DNA of 12,863 bases from Clostridiales bacterium (GTDB taxonomy: Bacteria; Bacillota; Clostridia; Caldicoprobacterales; DTU083). The position numbers and the translations under genes were made by a program. Each line of letters starts with the position of its first letter. The first letter of the stretch is position 1. Of the stretch, positions 1-5,915 are shown in pieces. The stretch is from contig JAAZEK010000016.1 of the NCBI GenBank assembly GCA_012512335.1, forward strand, positions 1-12,863, read 5' to 3'. The notes beneath the pieces were generated by a model. That model was not told the DNA's origin, did no database searches, and saw only the letters and a list, made by a program, of their open reading frames with translations.

Positions 1-486
1 GGGATAGATCCAGGTATGGCGATAATGGGATATGGAGTAATAGAGTCGGACAGTTATGATATGAAGCTTATAGATTACGGTACTGTAACCACGCCTTCAA
101 CTATGGATACTCCTCAGCGTTTGTTAACAATTTATAATTCGGTGGAAGAATTAGTTAATAAATATTCTCCTGATGCCATTGCCTATGAGGAATTGTTTTT
201 CAATCAAAATGTAAAAACAGCATTAATTATCGGTCATGCCAGGGGTGCTGCTGTGGTAGCTGGAGCTAAACAAGGCCTAGACCTGTTTGAATATACACCA
301 CTGCAGGTAAAACAGGCTGTAGTTGGATATGGTCGAGCAGATAAGCATCAAGTACAAAGCATGGTAAAATTACTTTTACACTTAAAAGAGATACCAAAAC
401 CAGATGACGCGGCTGATGCCTTAGCAGTAGCCATATGCCATTGTAACAGTGGCCGATACGGAAGAATATTAGGTGCTAGTAGATGA
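1..486 (+). CDS. ruvC: RuvC, Holliday junction endonuclease (5' end cut by window edge)
   Basis: RuvC is the endonuclease that cuts Holliday junctions symmetrically on the RuvAB-bound complex to complete recombination. The reading frame is open from base 1 and begins with GIDPG, the conserved start of the RNase H-like fold. Homologues have about four residues before this, so only a few codons are missing. Visible acidic catalytic residues, numbered from the first visible codon, are Asp3 (GIDPG), Glu63 (AYEELFF) and Asp136/Asp139 (the DDAADALA motif near the C-terminus). About 161 residues are visible, close to full family length. The internal ATG at 16 lies beyond the catalytic Asp and is not the true start. 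The stop codon is 30 bases before ruvA, which suits a ruvCAB operon. Confidence 0.95.
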   Translation, partial: GIDPGMAIMGYGVIESDSYDMKLIDYGTVTTPSTMDTPQRLLTIYNSVEELVNKYSPDAIAYEELFFNQNVKTALIIGHARGAAVVAGAKQGLDLFEYTPLQVKQAVVGYGRADKHQVQSMVKLLLHLKEIPKPDDAADALAVAICHCNSGRYGRILGASR

Positions 487-516
487 TCAATAAGAAACAT
501 TTTAGGAGAGACGTAA

Positions 517-1116
517 ATGTATGCATACATATCAGGGATATTAGAGGAACTGGAAACACAGCAGGTAGTTGTTGAAGCCAACGGGATTGGCTATCGTATT
601 TTCGTTCCTGGCTCCATCCTACAAAGGTTGCCCTCATTGGGAGAAAGAACGAAGCTATATACCTATCTCAATATTCGTGAAGATGCTCAAGAGCTCTATG
701 GATTTCTAGAAAAAGAAGAAAAACAGTTTTTTGAAAGACTCTTAACTGTAACTGGAATCGGACCTAAGGTAGCCTTGGGTATGTTGTCAGTACATTCTGT
801 TCAACAGTTGGCCATTGCAATAGCCACAGGTGATAGGCAAACTCTTTGCCGTGCACCAGGTGTTGGCAAAAAAACAGCTGAACGAATTATTTTAGAGCTA
901 CAAGATAAGATTGACAAGGATGCCATTAAGCTTTCTGATTCCACAGCACCAATATCCAACCGCTGGACCAGTGAACGTATGGAAGCGCTTGAGGCACTGC
1001 AATCATTGGGCTATTCTTCAATTGAAGCCGAGAGGGCTTTGGCAGGCCTTGAGGAAAAAGATTCTTCCAGCTTAATCCGTATGGCGTTGAAGAATTTGAG
1101 CAATCATAGAAAATAG
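517..1116 (+). CDS. ruvA: RuvA, Holliday junction branch migration subunit
   Basis: RuvA binds four-way junctions as a tetramer and loads the RuvB motor onto them. The 199-residue length is normal. The N-terminal OB-fold begins MYAYISGILEE. Two helix-hairpin-helix DNA-backbone motifs follow, VTGIGPKVALGML (about residues 78-90) and APGVGKKTAERI (about 113-124). A linker near residues 132-150 leads to the C-terminal RuvB-contacting domain (about 152-199, containing EALEALQSLGYS). The start is fixed by AGGAG at 504-508, eight bases before the ATG, and by the conserved N-terminus. It sits between ruvC and ruvB in one transcription unit. Confidence 0.97.
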   Translation: MYAYISGILEELETQQVVVEANGIGYRIFVPGSILQRLPSLGERTKLYTYLNIREDAQELYGFLEKEEKQFFERLLTVTGIGPKVALGMLSVHSVQQLAIAIATGDRQTLCRAPGVGKKTAERIILELQDKIDKDAIKLSDSTAPISNRWTSERMEALEALQSLGYSSIEAERALAGLEEKDSSSLIRMALKNLSNHRK

Positions 1117-1128
1117 GAGGAATCCACT

Positions 1129-2151
1129 TTGCAAGATCAGGATGATCGCATTATTGCATCCCATAAGATGATAGAAGATCAAGATATCGACATGAGCTTA
1201 AGGCCTAGAAGAATGCTTGACTACATAGGCCAGGAAAAAATAAAGGATAAAATGTCGATTTACATACAGGCTACCCAGCAAAGGGGAGAAGCCTTAGACC
1301 ATGTACTCCTTTATGGTCCTCCTGGACTCGGGAAAACCACCTTGGCAAATATCATTGCCAATGAACTGGGTGTCAGCATTCGTATTACCTCTGGCCCAGC
1401 TATAGAAAAGGCTGGAGATTTGGCTGCGATTTTGACCAACCTAGGGGACATGGATGTTCTCTTTATTGATGAAATTCATCGCTTGAACCGCAGTGTAGAG
1501 GAAATTCTTTATCCAGCTATGGAAGACTATGCTTTGGATATAATAATAGGAAAAGGTCCTAGCGCCAGGTCAATTCGTTTGGATTTACCAAGGTTCACTT
1601 TGATTGGTGCAACTACTCGGGCTGGTATGTTGACCTCCCCGTTAAGGGATCGATTTGGAGTTATAAGTCGTCTGGAATTATACTCTCCAGAGGAATTAAA
1701 ACAAATTGTAGTCCGTTCTGCAGGAATTCTCGACATTGAGATAGATGAAAAAGGTGCTTATGAAATTGCAAGACGCTCCAGAGGAACCCCTAGGATAACA
1801 AATAGACTGCTAAGACGTGTTAGGGATTATGCGCAAATAAGAGCAGATGGTGTCATCACCTTAGAAGTGGCAAGAAATGCGCTTAACATGCTGGAAGTAG
1901 ATGACATGGGGCTGGATGATGTTGATAGAAGATTATTAGAGGCTATTGCCATAAAGTTTGACGGAGGACCAGTTGGCTTAGATACTTTGGCAGCTTCAAC
2001 AGGCGAAGAAAGTGGTACCATAGAGGATGTCTGCGAACCCTATCTATTACAATTAGGGTTTATCGCACGCACACCCAGGGGAAGAATTATGACTCCTTTG
2101 GGATATAAACATATGAAGATACCTATGAGTGAGCAGGAGAGCATGTTATAG
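1129..2151 (+). CDS. ruvB: RuvB, Holliday junction branch migration ATPase
   Basis: RuvB is the hexameric AAA+ motor that pumps DNA through the RuvA-bound junction. The 340-residue protein has all key elements: Walker A GPPGLGKT (63-70), Walker B LFIDE (111-115), sensor 1 GATTRAG (160-166), arginine finger R173 in PLRDRFG, sensor 2 Arg222 in RGTPRITNR, and a C-terminal winged helix ending in RTPRGRIMTPLGYKH (314-328). The start is a TTG at 1129-1131, chosen because AGGAGG at 1115-1120 lies eight bases upstream and overlaps the ruvA stop. No ATG or GTG precedes the conserved region at suitable spacing. The stop codon directly abuts the queA start, suggesting translational coupling. Confidence 0.97.
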   Translation: MQDQDDRIIASHKMIEDQDIDMSLRPRRMLDYIGQEKIKDKMSIYIQATQQRGEALDHVLLYGPPGLGKTTLANIIANELGVSIRITSGPAIEKAGDLAAILTNLGDMDVLFIDEIHRLNRSVEEILYPAMEDYALDIIIGKGPSARSIRLDLPRFTLIGATTRAGMLTSPLRDRFGVISRLELYSPEELKQIVVRSAGILDIEIDEKGAYEIARRSRGTPRITNRLLRRVRDYAQIRADGVITLEVARNALNMLEVDDMGLDDVDRRLLEAIAIKFDGGPVGLDTLAASTGEESGTIEDVCEPYLLQLGFIARTPRGRIMTPLGYKHMKIPMSEQESML

Positions 2152-3198
2152 ATGGAGAGACAAGAGACGAATTTAAAGGTTTCTGATTTTGACTATGAGC
2201 TACCAGAGGAATTGATTGCTCAAACACCGCTGGAAAAGCGGGATAAATCTCGAATGCTGGTATATCATAAAGAGTCAAAGGTTATAGAGCATAGAAGCTT
2301 TCATGATATTTTAGATTATTTAGTCCCAGGGGATTGCCTTGTTATAAATGATACCAAGGTTTTACCTGCAAGGCTACTGGGAAGTAAGGAGGATACTGGA
2401 GGTAAGATGGAGTTTGTCCTCCTGAAGCGAGAAGCTGATGACACTTGGCGAGTGTTGGTGAAACCAGGTAAGAGAGCCCATATTGGTTCACGGTTTGTCT
2501 TTGGAGATGGCTTATTAAAGGCTGAAATATTAGAGCTAACGGAAGAAGGGGGACGCATTGTCCGCTTTTTTTATGATGGTGTATTTGAGGAAGTTCTGGA
2601 CAAGGTTGGCATAATGCCATTACCACCTTATATTCATGAAGAGCTTCAAGATAAGGATCGATATCAGACAATTTATGCAAAATACAAGGGTTCAGCGGCT
2701 GCACCGACGGCAGGGTTACATTTTACACCAGAATTACTAAAGCAAGTGGAAGCCAAAGGTGTATCTATTGCTCGTATAACTCTTCATATTGGATTGGGCA
2801 CCTTTAGGCCAGTTAAAGTAGACGACATAAAAGATCATGCCATGCATAGTGAAGTGTACGAGGTGTCACAGGAAGCCACTGATTTAATTAATGAAGCCAA
2901 GAAGTCTGGCAATCGAGTTATATCAGTTGGAACCACCTCTTTACGAACCCTCGAATCTGTAGCAGACGAAGAAGGACTTGTACAAGCTGGCAGAGGAGAA
3001 ACCGATATATTTATCTACCCTGGTTACCAATTCAAGGTTGTCGATTGTCTTATTACCAATTTTCACCTTCCTAAATCAACTTTACTAATGTTGGTTAGTG
3101 CATTGACAAGCAGGGAAGAGATGCTTAAAGTATACAGCGAAGCAATCGCTTTAAAATATCGATTTTTTAGTTTTGGCGATGCAATGTTAATCAAATAA
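2152..3198 (+). CDS. queA: QueA, SAM:tRNA ribosyltransferase-isomerase
   Basis: QueA transfers and isomerises the ribose of S-adenosylmethionine onto preQ1 already placed in tRNA, giving epoxyqueuosine at wobble position 34. The 348-residue protein matches the family throughout: SDFDYELPEELIAQ (11-24), PLEKRDKSRML (26-36), INDTKVLPARLLG (65-77), GSAAAPTAGLHFTPELL (180-196), HIGLGTFRPV (212-221) and the C-terminal DCLITNFHLPKSTLLMLVSA (298-317). The ATG follows the ruvB TAG with no gap. The likely ribosome site is AGGAG at 2135-2139 inside ruvB, 12 bases away, so coupling is probable. About seven residues precede the usual N-terminal homology and no better start exists there. The next queuosine gene, tgt, is separated from it by a repeat-filled gap. 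Confidence 0.97.
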   Translation: MERQETNLKVSDFDYELPEELIAQTPLEKRDKSRMLVYHKESKVIEHRSFHDILDYLVPGDCLVINDTKVLPARLLGSKEDTGGKMEFVLLKREADDTWRVLVKPGKRAHIGSRFVFGDGLLKAEILELTEEGGRIVRFFYDGVFEEVLDKVGIMPLPPYIHEELQDKDRYQTIYAKYKGSAAAPTAGLHFTPELLKQVEAKGVSIARITLHIGLGTFRPVKVDDIKDHAMHSEVYEVSQEATDLINEAKKSGNRVISVGTTSLRTLESVADEEGLVQAGRGETDIFIYPGYQFKVVDCLITNFHLPKSTLLMLVSALTSREEMLKVYSEAIALKYRFFSFGDAMLIK

Positions 3199-3213
3199 AT
3201 TTGGGTACAATTT

Positions 3214-3447
3214 GGGGACAGTTCTCAATTATTCAATATTTGTGGAATTTGGGGACAGTTCTCAATTAAAAATGTTGGGGACAGTTCTCAATTATTTGTT
3301 AAGAGATGCGAAATTTGGGATACGAGATACGAGTAGGAAAGACTAGATAATTAGGGGGACAGTTCTCAAATTTTAAGTTAATTGAGTTAATTGAGAACTG
3401 TCCCCAAGAATAAGGAAAAACTTGTTGAATATTTGAGAACTGTCCCC
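3214..3447 (+). repeat. Cluster of six 15-17 base REP-like repeats (4 direct, 2 inverted)
   Basis: The repeat core is GGGGACAGTTCTCAA followed by TT or ATT. Direct copies lie at 3214-3230, 3251-3267, 3277-3293 and 3355-3372. Inverted copies lie at 3389-3405 and 3432-3447. Apart from the A/T-rich tail, the copies are identical. Spacing is irregular and the intervening sequence differs between copies, so this is neither a simple tandem repeat nor a CRISPR array. A 7-base tandem GATACGA pair (3319-3332) lies between copies three and four. The cluster fills most of the 266-base gap between queA and tgt and holds no gene. Similar short inverted sequences in other bacteria are spread by REP-associated tyrosine (Y1, IS200-like) transposases; assignment to that class here is inference, since no transposase is present. 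Confidence 0.85.
3355..3405 (+). other. Perfect 15-bp hairpin formed by inverted repeat copies
   Basis: Direct copy four (3355-3369) is the exact reverse complement of inverted copy five (3391-3405), with a 21-base AT-rich loop at 3370-3390. In RNA this would be a strong stem upstream of tgt. No T-run follows, so it is not a canonical intrinsic terminator. Inverted copy six (3432-3447) could pair instead with any direct copy, so alternative folds are possible. Copy six ends only eight bases before the GGAGG ribosome site of tgt. Confidence 0.75.
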
Positions 3448-3464
3448 AATAGACTGGAGGAAAT

Positions 3465-4574
3465 ATGTTTGAATTTGAATTAATTAAAGAGGATCCTAGG
3501 ACCAAGGCGAGACTGGGAAAATTTCACACACCACATGGCAGCTTTGATACTCCAATATTCATGCCTGTGGGAACCCAGGCTACAGTGAAGGCAATTACAC
3601 CTAGAGATCTGGAAGAAATGCAAGCAGAGATTATTTTGGCCAATACCTATCATCTATATATGAGACCTGGGCATGAATTGGTAAAAGAAGCAGGTGGCTT
3701 ACATAAATTTATGAACTGGAATCGCCCTATCCTTACCGATAGCGGAGGGTTTCAGGTGTTTAGCTTAGCTGACCTTCGCAATATTAAAGAAGAAGGAGTA
3801 AGCTTTCAATCACATCTTGATGGGTCTCGCCATTTTCTATCTCCAGAAAAAGCTATAGAGATTGAAAATGCTTTAGGGGCGGACATTATCATGGCATTTG
3901 ATGAGTGCGTCTCCTACCCTGCAGAATATGACTATGTAAAGCAATCGGTTGACAGAACAACTCGATGGCTTCATCGCTGTATAGATGCTCACAAAAGAGA
4001 AGACCAAGCATTGTTTGGTATCATACAAGGTGGAATGTATGCTGATCTACGAAAAAAAAGTGCAGAGGATGTGGTAGCCAACGATTTACCTGGTTATGCT
4101 ATTGGTGGGCTTAGTGTTGGTGAACCAAAACCTATTATGTATGAGATGCTAGATTGTACTGTACCATTTATGCCCCAAAATAAGCCCAGATACCTGATGG
4201 GAGTAGGATCTCCTGATTGTCTAGTAGAAGGTGCTTTGCGTGGTGTTGATATGTTTGACTGTGTTCTGCCTACGCGAATTGCCAGAAATGGGACTGTTTT
4301 CACTAGTCAGGGCAAGGTAGTAGTTAGAAATGCTGCTTATGAACGAGATTTTTCTCCACTAGATCCAGAGTGCGACTGCTATGCGTGTCAGAACTTTAGT
4401 AGAGCATATATTCGCCATCTACTAAAAGCCAATGAAATTTTAGCTTCTATACTAGCTTCTATCCATAACCTTAGATTTTTGATTCATCTAATGGAGCAGG
4501 TTCGTGAAGCTATTCGAGAAGAACGACTAATTGAGTTCCGCAACGACTTTTTTAAGAAATTTGGCTATGAATAA
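3465..4574 (+). CDS. tgt: Tgt, queuine/preQ1 tRNA-guanine transglycosylase
   Basis: Tgt exchanges guanine 34 of GUN-anticodon tRNAs for preQ1, the step immediately before QueA. The 369-residue protein contains the substrate-binding DSGGFQVFS (92-100), DEC (146-148), QGG (188-190) and GGLSVGE (214-220), the nucleophile Asp265 in MFDCVLPTR, and the zinc site C303-x-C305-xx-C308 with His334. The start is fixed by GGAGG at 3456-3460, four bases before the ATG, and by the N-terminal homology (RLGKFHTPHGSFDTPIFMPVG). A short in-frame tandem, LASILASI (326-333), lies just before the zinc ligand His334 and keeps the usual spacing. The gene is followed by yajC after 87 bases. Confidence 0.97.
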   Translation: MFEFELIKEDPRTKARLGKFHTPHGSFDTPIFMPVGTQATVKAITPRDLEEMQAEIILANTYHLYMRPGHELVKEAGGLHKFMNWNRPILTDSGGFQVFSLADLRNIKEEGVSFQSHLDGSRHFLSPEKAIEIENALGADIIMAFDECVSYPAEYDYVKQSVDRTTRWLHRCIDAHKREDQALFGIIQGGMYADLRKKSAEDVVANDLPGYAIGGLSVGEPKPIMYEMLDCTVPFMPQNKPRYLMGVGSPDCLVEGALRGVDMFDCVLPTRIARNGTVFTSQGKVVVRNAAYERDFSPLDPECDCYACQNFSRAYIRHLLKANEILASILASIHNLRFLIHLMEQVREAIREERLIEFRNDFFKKFGYE

Positions 4575-4594
4575 AAAATTGTGTAATATAGACC

Positions 4595-4623
4595 TTGAAT
4601 AAGTCGGACAAAGCGTTTAATAT
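4595..4623 (+). promoter_or_regulatory. Possible sigma-A-type promoter for yajC
   Basis: TTGAAT (4595-4600) and TAATAT (4618-4623) are 17 bases apart in the tgt-yajC gap, placing a start near 4630, about 30 bases before the yajC ATG. Each hexamer matches four of six consensus bases. In such AT-rich DNA a match of this quality can arise by chance. Confidence 0.3.
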
Positions 4624-4661
4624 AGGAATATACATAAATCGTGGAAAGAGGAGGGAATTGA

Positions 4662-4982
4662 ATGTTATTTTTAGCACAGACAGCACCCGCAGGGGAACCA
4701 GGTGGCATAGGTTTGATTCTTGCAAATCTAGCTCCTTTCATACTGATGATCGTAGTAATGTATTTCTTGTTAATTCGGCCTCAGAGAAAAAAAGATAAGG
4801 AAAACAAGCAGATGCTGGCCACACTCACAGTTGGAGATAATATCACAACCATAGGCGGAATTTGTGGCAAAATAATAGCAGTCAGAGACGATGTTCTTAC
4901 TGTTGAAGTAGGAGCTGACAAAGTTAAGCTTGTCTTTGAGCGCTGGGCTATTCGTGACGTAGACAGACCAATATCTGACTAA
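4662..4982 (+). CDS. yajC: YajC, Sec translocon accessory subunit
   Basis: YajC is a small single-span inner-membrane protein that associates with SecDF and the SecYEG channel. The 106-residue product has a short N-terminal segment, one transmembrane helix (about residues 18-38) and the family signature RPQRKKDKENKQM (39-51). A cytoplasmic domain follows, with LTVGDNITTIGGICGKI (55-71) and the VEVGADKVKLVFER strand region. The ATG follows GAGGAGGGA with good spacing. The gene ends six bases before an intrinsic terminator, so it probably closes the tgt-yajC unit. secD and secF, its usual partners, are not adjacent. Confidence 0.95.
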   Translation: MLFLAQTAPAGEPGGIGLILANLAPFILMIVVMYFLLIRPQRKKDKENKQMLATLTVGDNITTIGGICGKIIAVRDDVLTVEVGADKVKLVFERWAIRDVDRPISD

Positions 4983-4987
4983 ATAGG

Positions 4988-5022
4988 AAAAGCTGTGTTT
5001 CCGCTGGGAACCGGCTTTTTTT
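4988..5022 (+). terminator. Intrinsic terminator after yajC
   Basis: AAAAGC (4988-4993) pairs with GCTTTT (5014-5019). The stem continues inward through UG with CG, then a single bulged U (4996), then GUUUCC (4997-5002) with GGGAAC (5006-5011), closing on a GCU loop. A run of seven T residues (5016-5022) overlaps the 3' arm, followed by TATTTTATC. This is a classic rho-independent terminator on the + strand. Confidence 0.88.
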
Positions 5023-5125
5023 ATTTTATCTATATAATTTTTTTCTTACCCTCTAAGCTTTGTCATATCAGCTTTAATTTTTGCATATGTTTGAAATAAG
5101 ATGCATAGAGGGAGTTGGGGAGAGG

Positions 5126-5536
5126 ATGAAAAAAGCTAGAAGGATAACTACGAAGCAGGAAGAGAGCTCCTTGTTGCAGGATGTGATGTTGGTTTCCAAA
5201 GGGTCTGTTTTTGCAGTGATTATCACTTTGCTATTTATCATCCTTTTTGCATTTGTGATGCAGCTGTCCAGCTTGTCGGAAACCATTATTAGACCCGTAG
5301 TGCAGGTAGTAAGGATTTTAAGTATTGCAATAGGAGGAGCCTATGCAGCCCGAAAGACCACAAATAAAGGATGGCTAAAGGGAGCGGCAGCTGGAATAGG
5401 GTATGTGATATTGGTTTCCGTTATAGGTGTAATCTCAGGTGGGCAATTTGCTTTTGACCGTATATTTTTGTCTGATGCGCTTATGGCTTTGGTAGTAGGA
5501 GCCGCAGGAGGTGCTATTGGAATAAACATTCGTTAA
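5126..5536 (+). CDS. Small four-helix membrane protein, TIGR04086-like
   Basis: The predicted product is 136 residues with a basic N-terminus (MKKARRITTKQ) and four hydrophobic segments at about 28-47, 54-74, 84-104 and 114-134, the last rich in Gly and Ala. It resembles the TIGR04086 family of clostridial membrane proteins, often found beside scfA and yajC. No enzymatic motif is visible and the function is unknown. I chose the ATG at 5126 because GAGGGAG at 5108-5114 is 11 bases upstream. An in-frame ATG at 5081 would add 15 residues but lacks a ribosome site. The gene follows the yajC terminator, and I see no convincing promoter in 5023-5125. A role in export or handling of the SCIFF peptide is only inferred from position. 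Confidence 0.82.
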   Translation: MKKARRITTKQEESSLLQDVMLVSKGSVFAVIITLLFIILFAFVMQLSSLSETIIRPVVQVVRILSIAIGGAYAARKTTNKGWLKGAAAGIGYVILVSVIGVISGGQFAFDRIFLSDALMALVVGAAGGAIGINIR

Positions 5537-5545
5537 ACAACCCTC

Positions 5546-5574
5546 TTTTCACATAATAGATTCTATGATATACT
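5546..5574 (+). promoter_or_regulatory. Likely promoter of scfA with extended -10
   Basis: A -35-like TTTTCA (5546-5551) and a -10 TATACT (5569-5574) are separated by 17 bases. TG at 5566-5567 makes an extended -10 element (TGaTATACT). Transcription would start near 5581, leaving a leader of about 45 bases with the ribosome site AAGGGGAG (5611-5618). It lies in the 90-base gap just after the membrane-protein gene. Confidence 0.6.
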
Positions 5575-5626
5575 ATATGCATATTTGATTTTGAATTTGT
5601 TATAGTTAAGAAGGGGAGAGTTGGGA

Positions 5627-5764
5627 ATGAAACATATCAAAACCATTCACAAAGGGAATCTGAAGCAAAGCATTGCCAAAGGTGGCTGTGGCGAATGTCA
5701 AACATCCTGCCAATCAGCATGCAAAACATCTTGCACTGTCGGTAATCAGAGCTGTCAGAAATAA
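5627..5764 (+). CDS. scfA: SCIFF peptide precursor, six-cysteine ranthipeptide
   Basis: This is a ribosomally made precursor peptide of exactly 45 residues with six cysteines (C21, C24, C28, C32, C36, C43), matching the family name 'six Cys in forty-five'. The leader is MKHIKTIHKGNLKQSIAKGG and the core starts at CGECQTSCQSACKTSC, both strongly conserved in Clostridia. The modifying enzyme ScfB is downstream. In a characterised homologue (CteA, from memory) the thioether links Cys32 to Thr37; both are present here at those positions. The ATG at 5627 is nine bases after AAGGGGAG. No leader-processing protease or dedicated exporter is recognisable nearby, and the mature product's function is unknown. 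Confidence 0.96.
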   Translation: MKHIKTIHKGNLKQSIAKGGCGECQTSCQSACKTSCTVGNQSCQK

Positions 5765-5794
5765 CCCAATTGAGTCTTACATAAAGAATGACTG

Positions 5795-5819
5795 ATAGCA
5801 GTAGCTTAGCTACTGCTAT
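5795..5819 (+). terminator. Perfect 11-bp hairpin between scfA and scfB, possible leaky terminator
   Basis: ATAGCAGTAGC (5795-5805) and GCTACTGCTAT (5809-5819) form a perfect 11-bp stem with a TTA loop. The downstream sequence, ATTTGTTGG, is only weakly T-rich, so full termination is doubtful. It could act as a partial terminator or a 3' stabiliser that gives more scfA message than scfB message. Confidence 0.6.
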
Positions 5820-5854
5820 ATTTGTTGGAATATACTAGAGTAATTTAATGTTTT

Positions 5855-5881
5855 TTGATAATAAACATATACACATTTAAT
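5855..5881 (+). promoter_or_regulatory. Weak candidate promoter for scfB
   Basis: TTGATA (5855-5860) and TTTAAT (5876-5881) each match five of six consensus bases, but the spacer is only 15 bases. The start would lie about 28 bases before the scfB ATG. This is plausible but unproven, because the surrounding gap is very AT-rich. Confidence 0.25.
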
Positions 5882-5915
5882 ACAAGAAAGTTTCCGAAGG
5901 GAAGGAAAAGTATCA

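Noticed and set aside
2342..2704. Minus-strand open frame of 120 codons
   Set aside because: It lies wholly inside queA on the opposite strand, has no family resemblance and no ribosome site, while queA is clearly coding.
3214..3447. Possible CRISPR array
   Set aside because: Copies occur in both orientations, spacing is irregular (26 to 78 bases between direct copies), repeats are too short, and no cas gene is nearby.
5081..5125. Longer N-terminus for the TIGR04086-like membrane protein
   Set aside because: The ATG at 5081 has no ribosome site; the ATG at 5126 has GAGGGAG at good spacing and gives a typical basic N-terminus.
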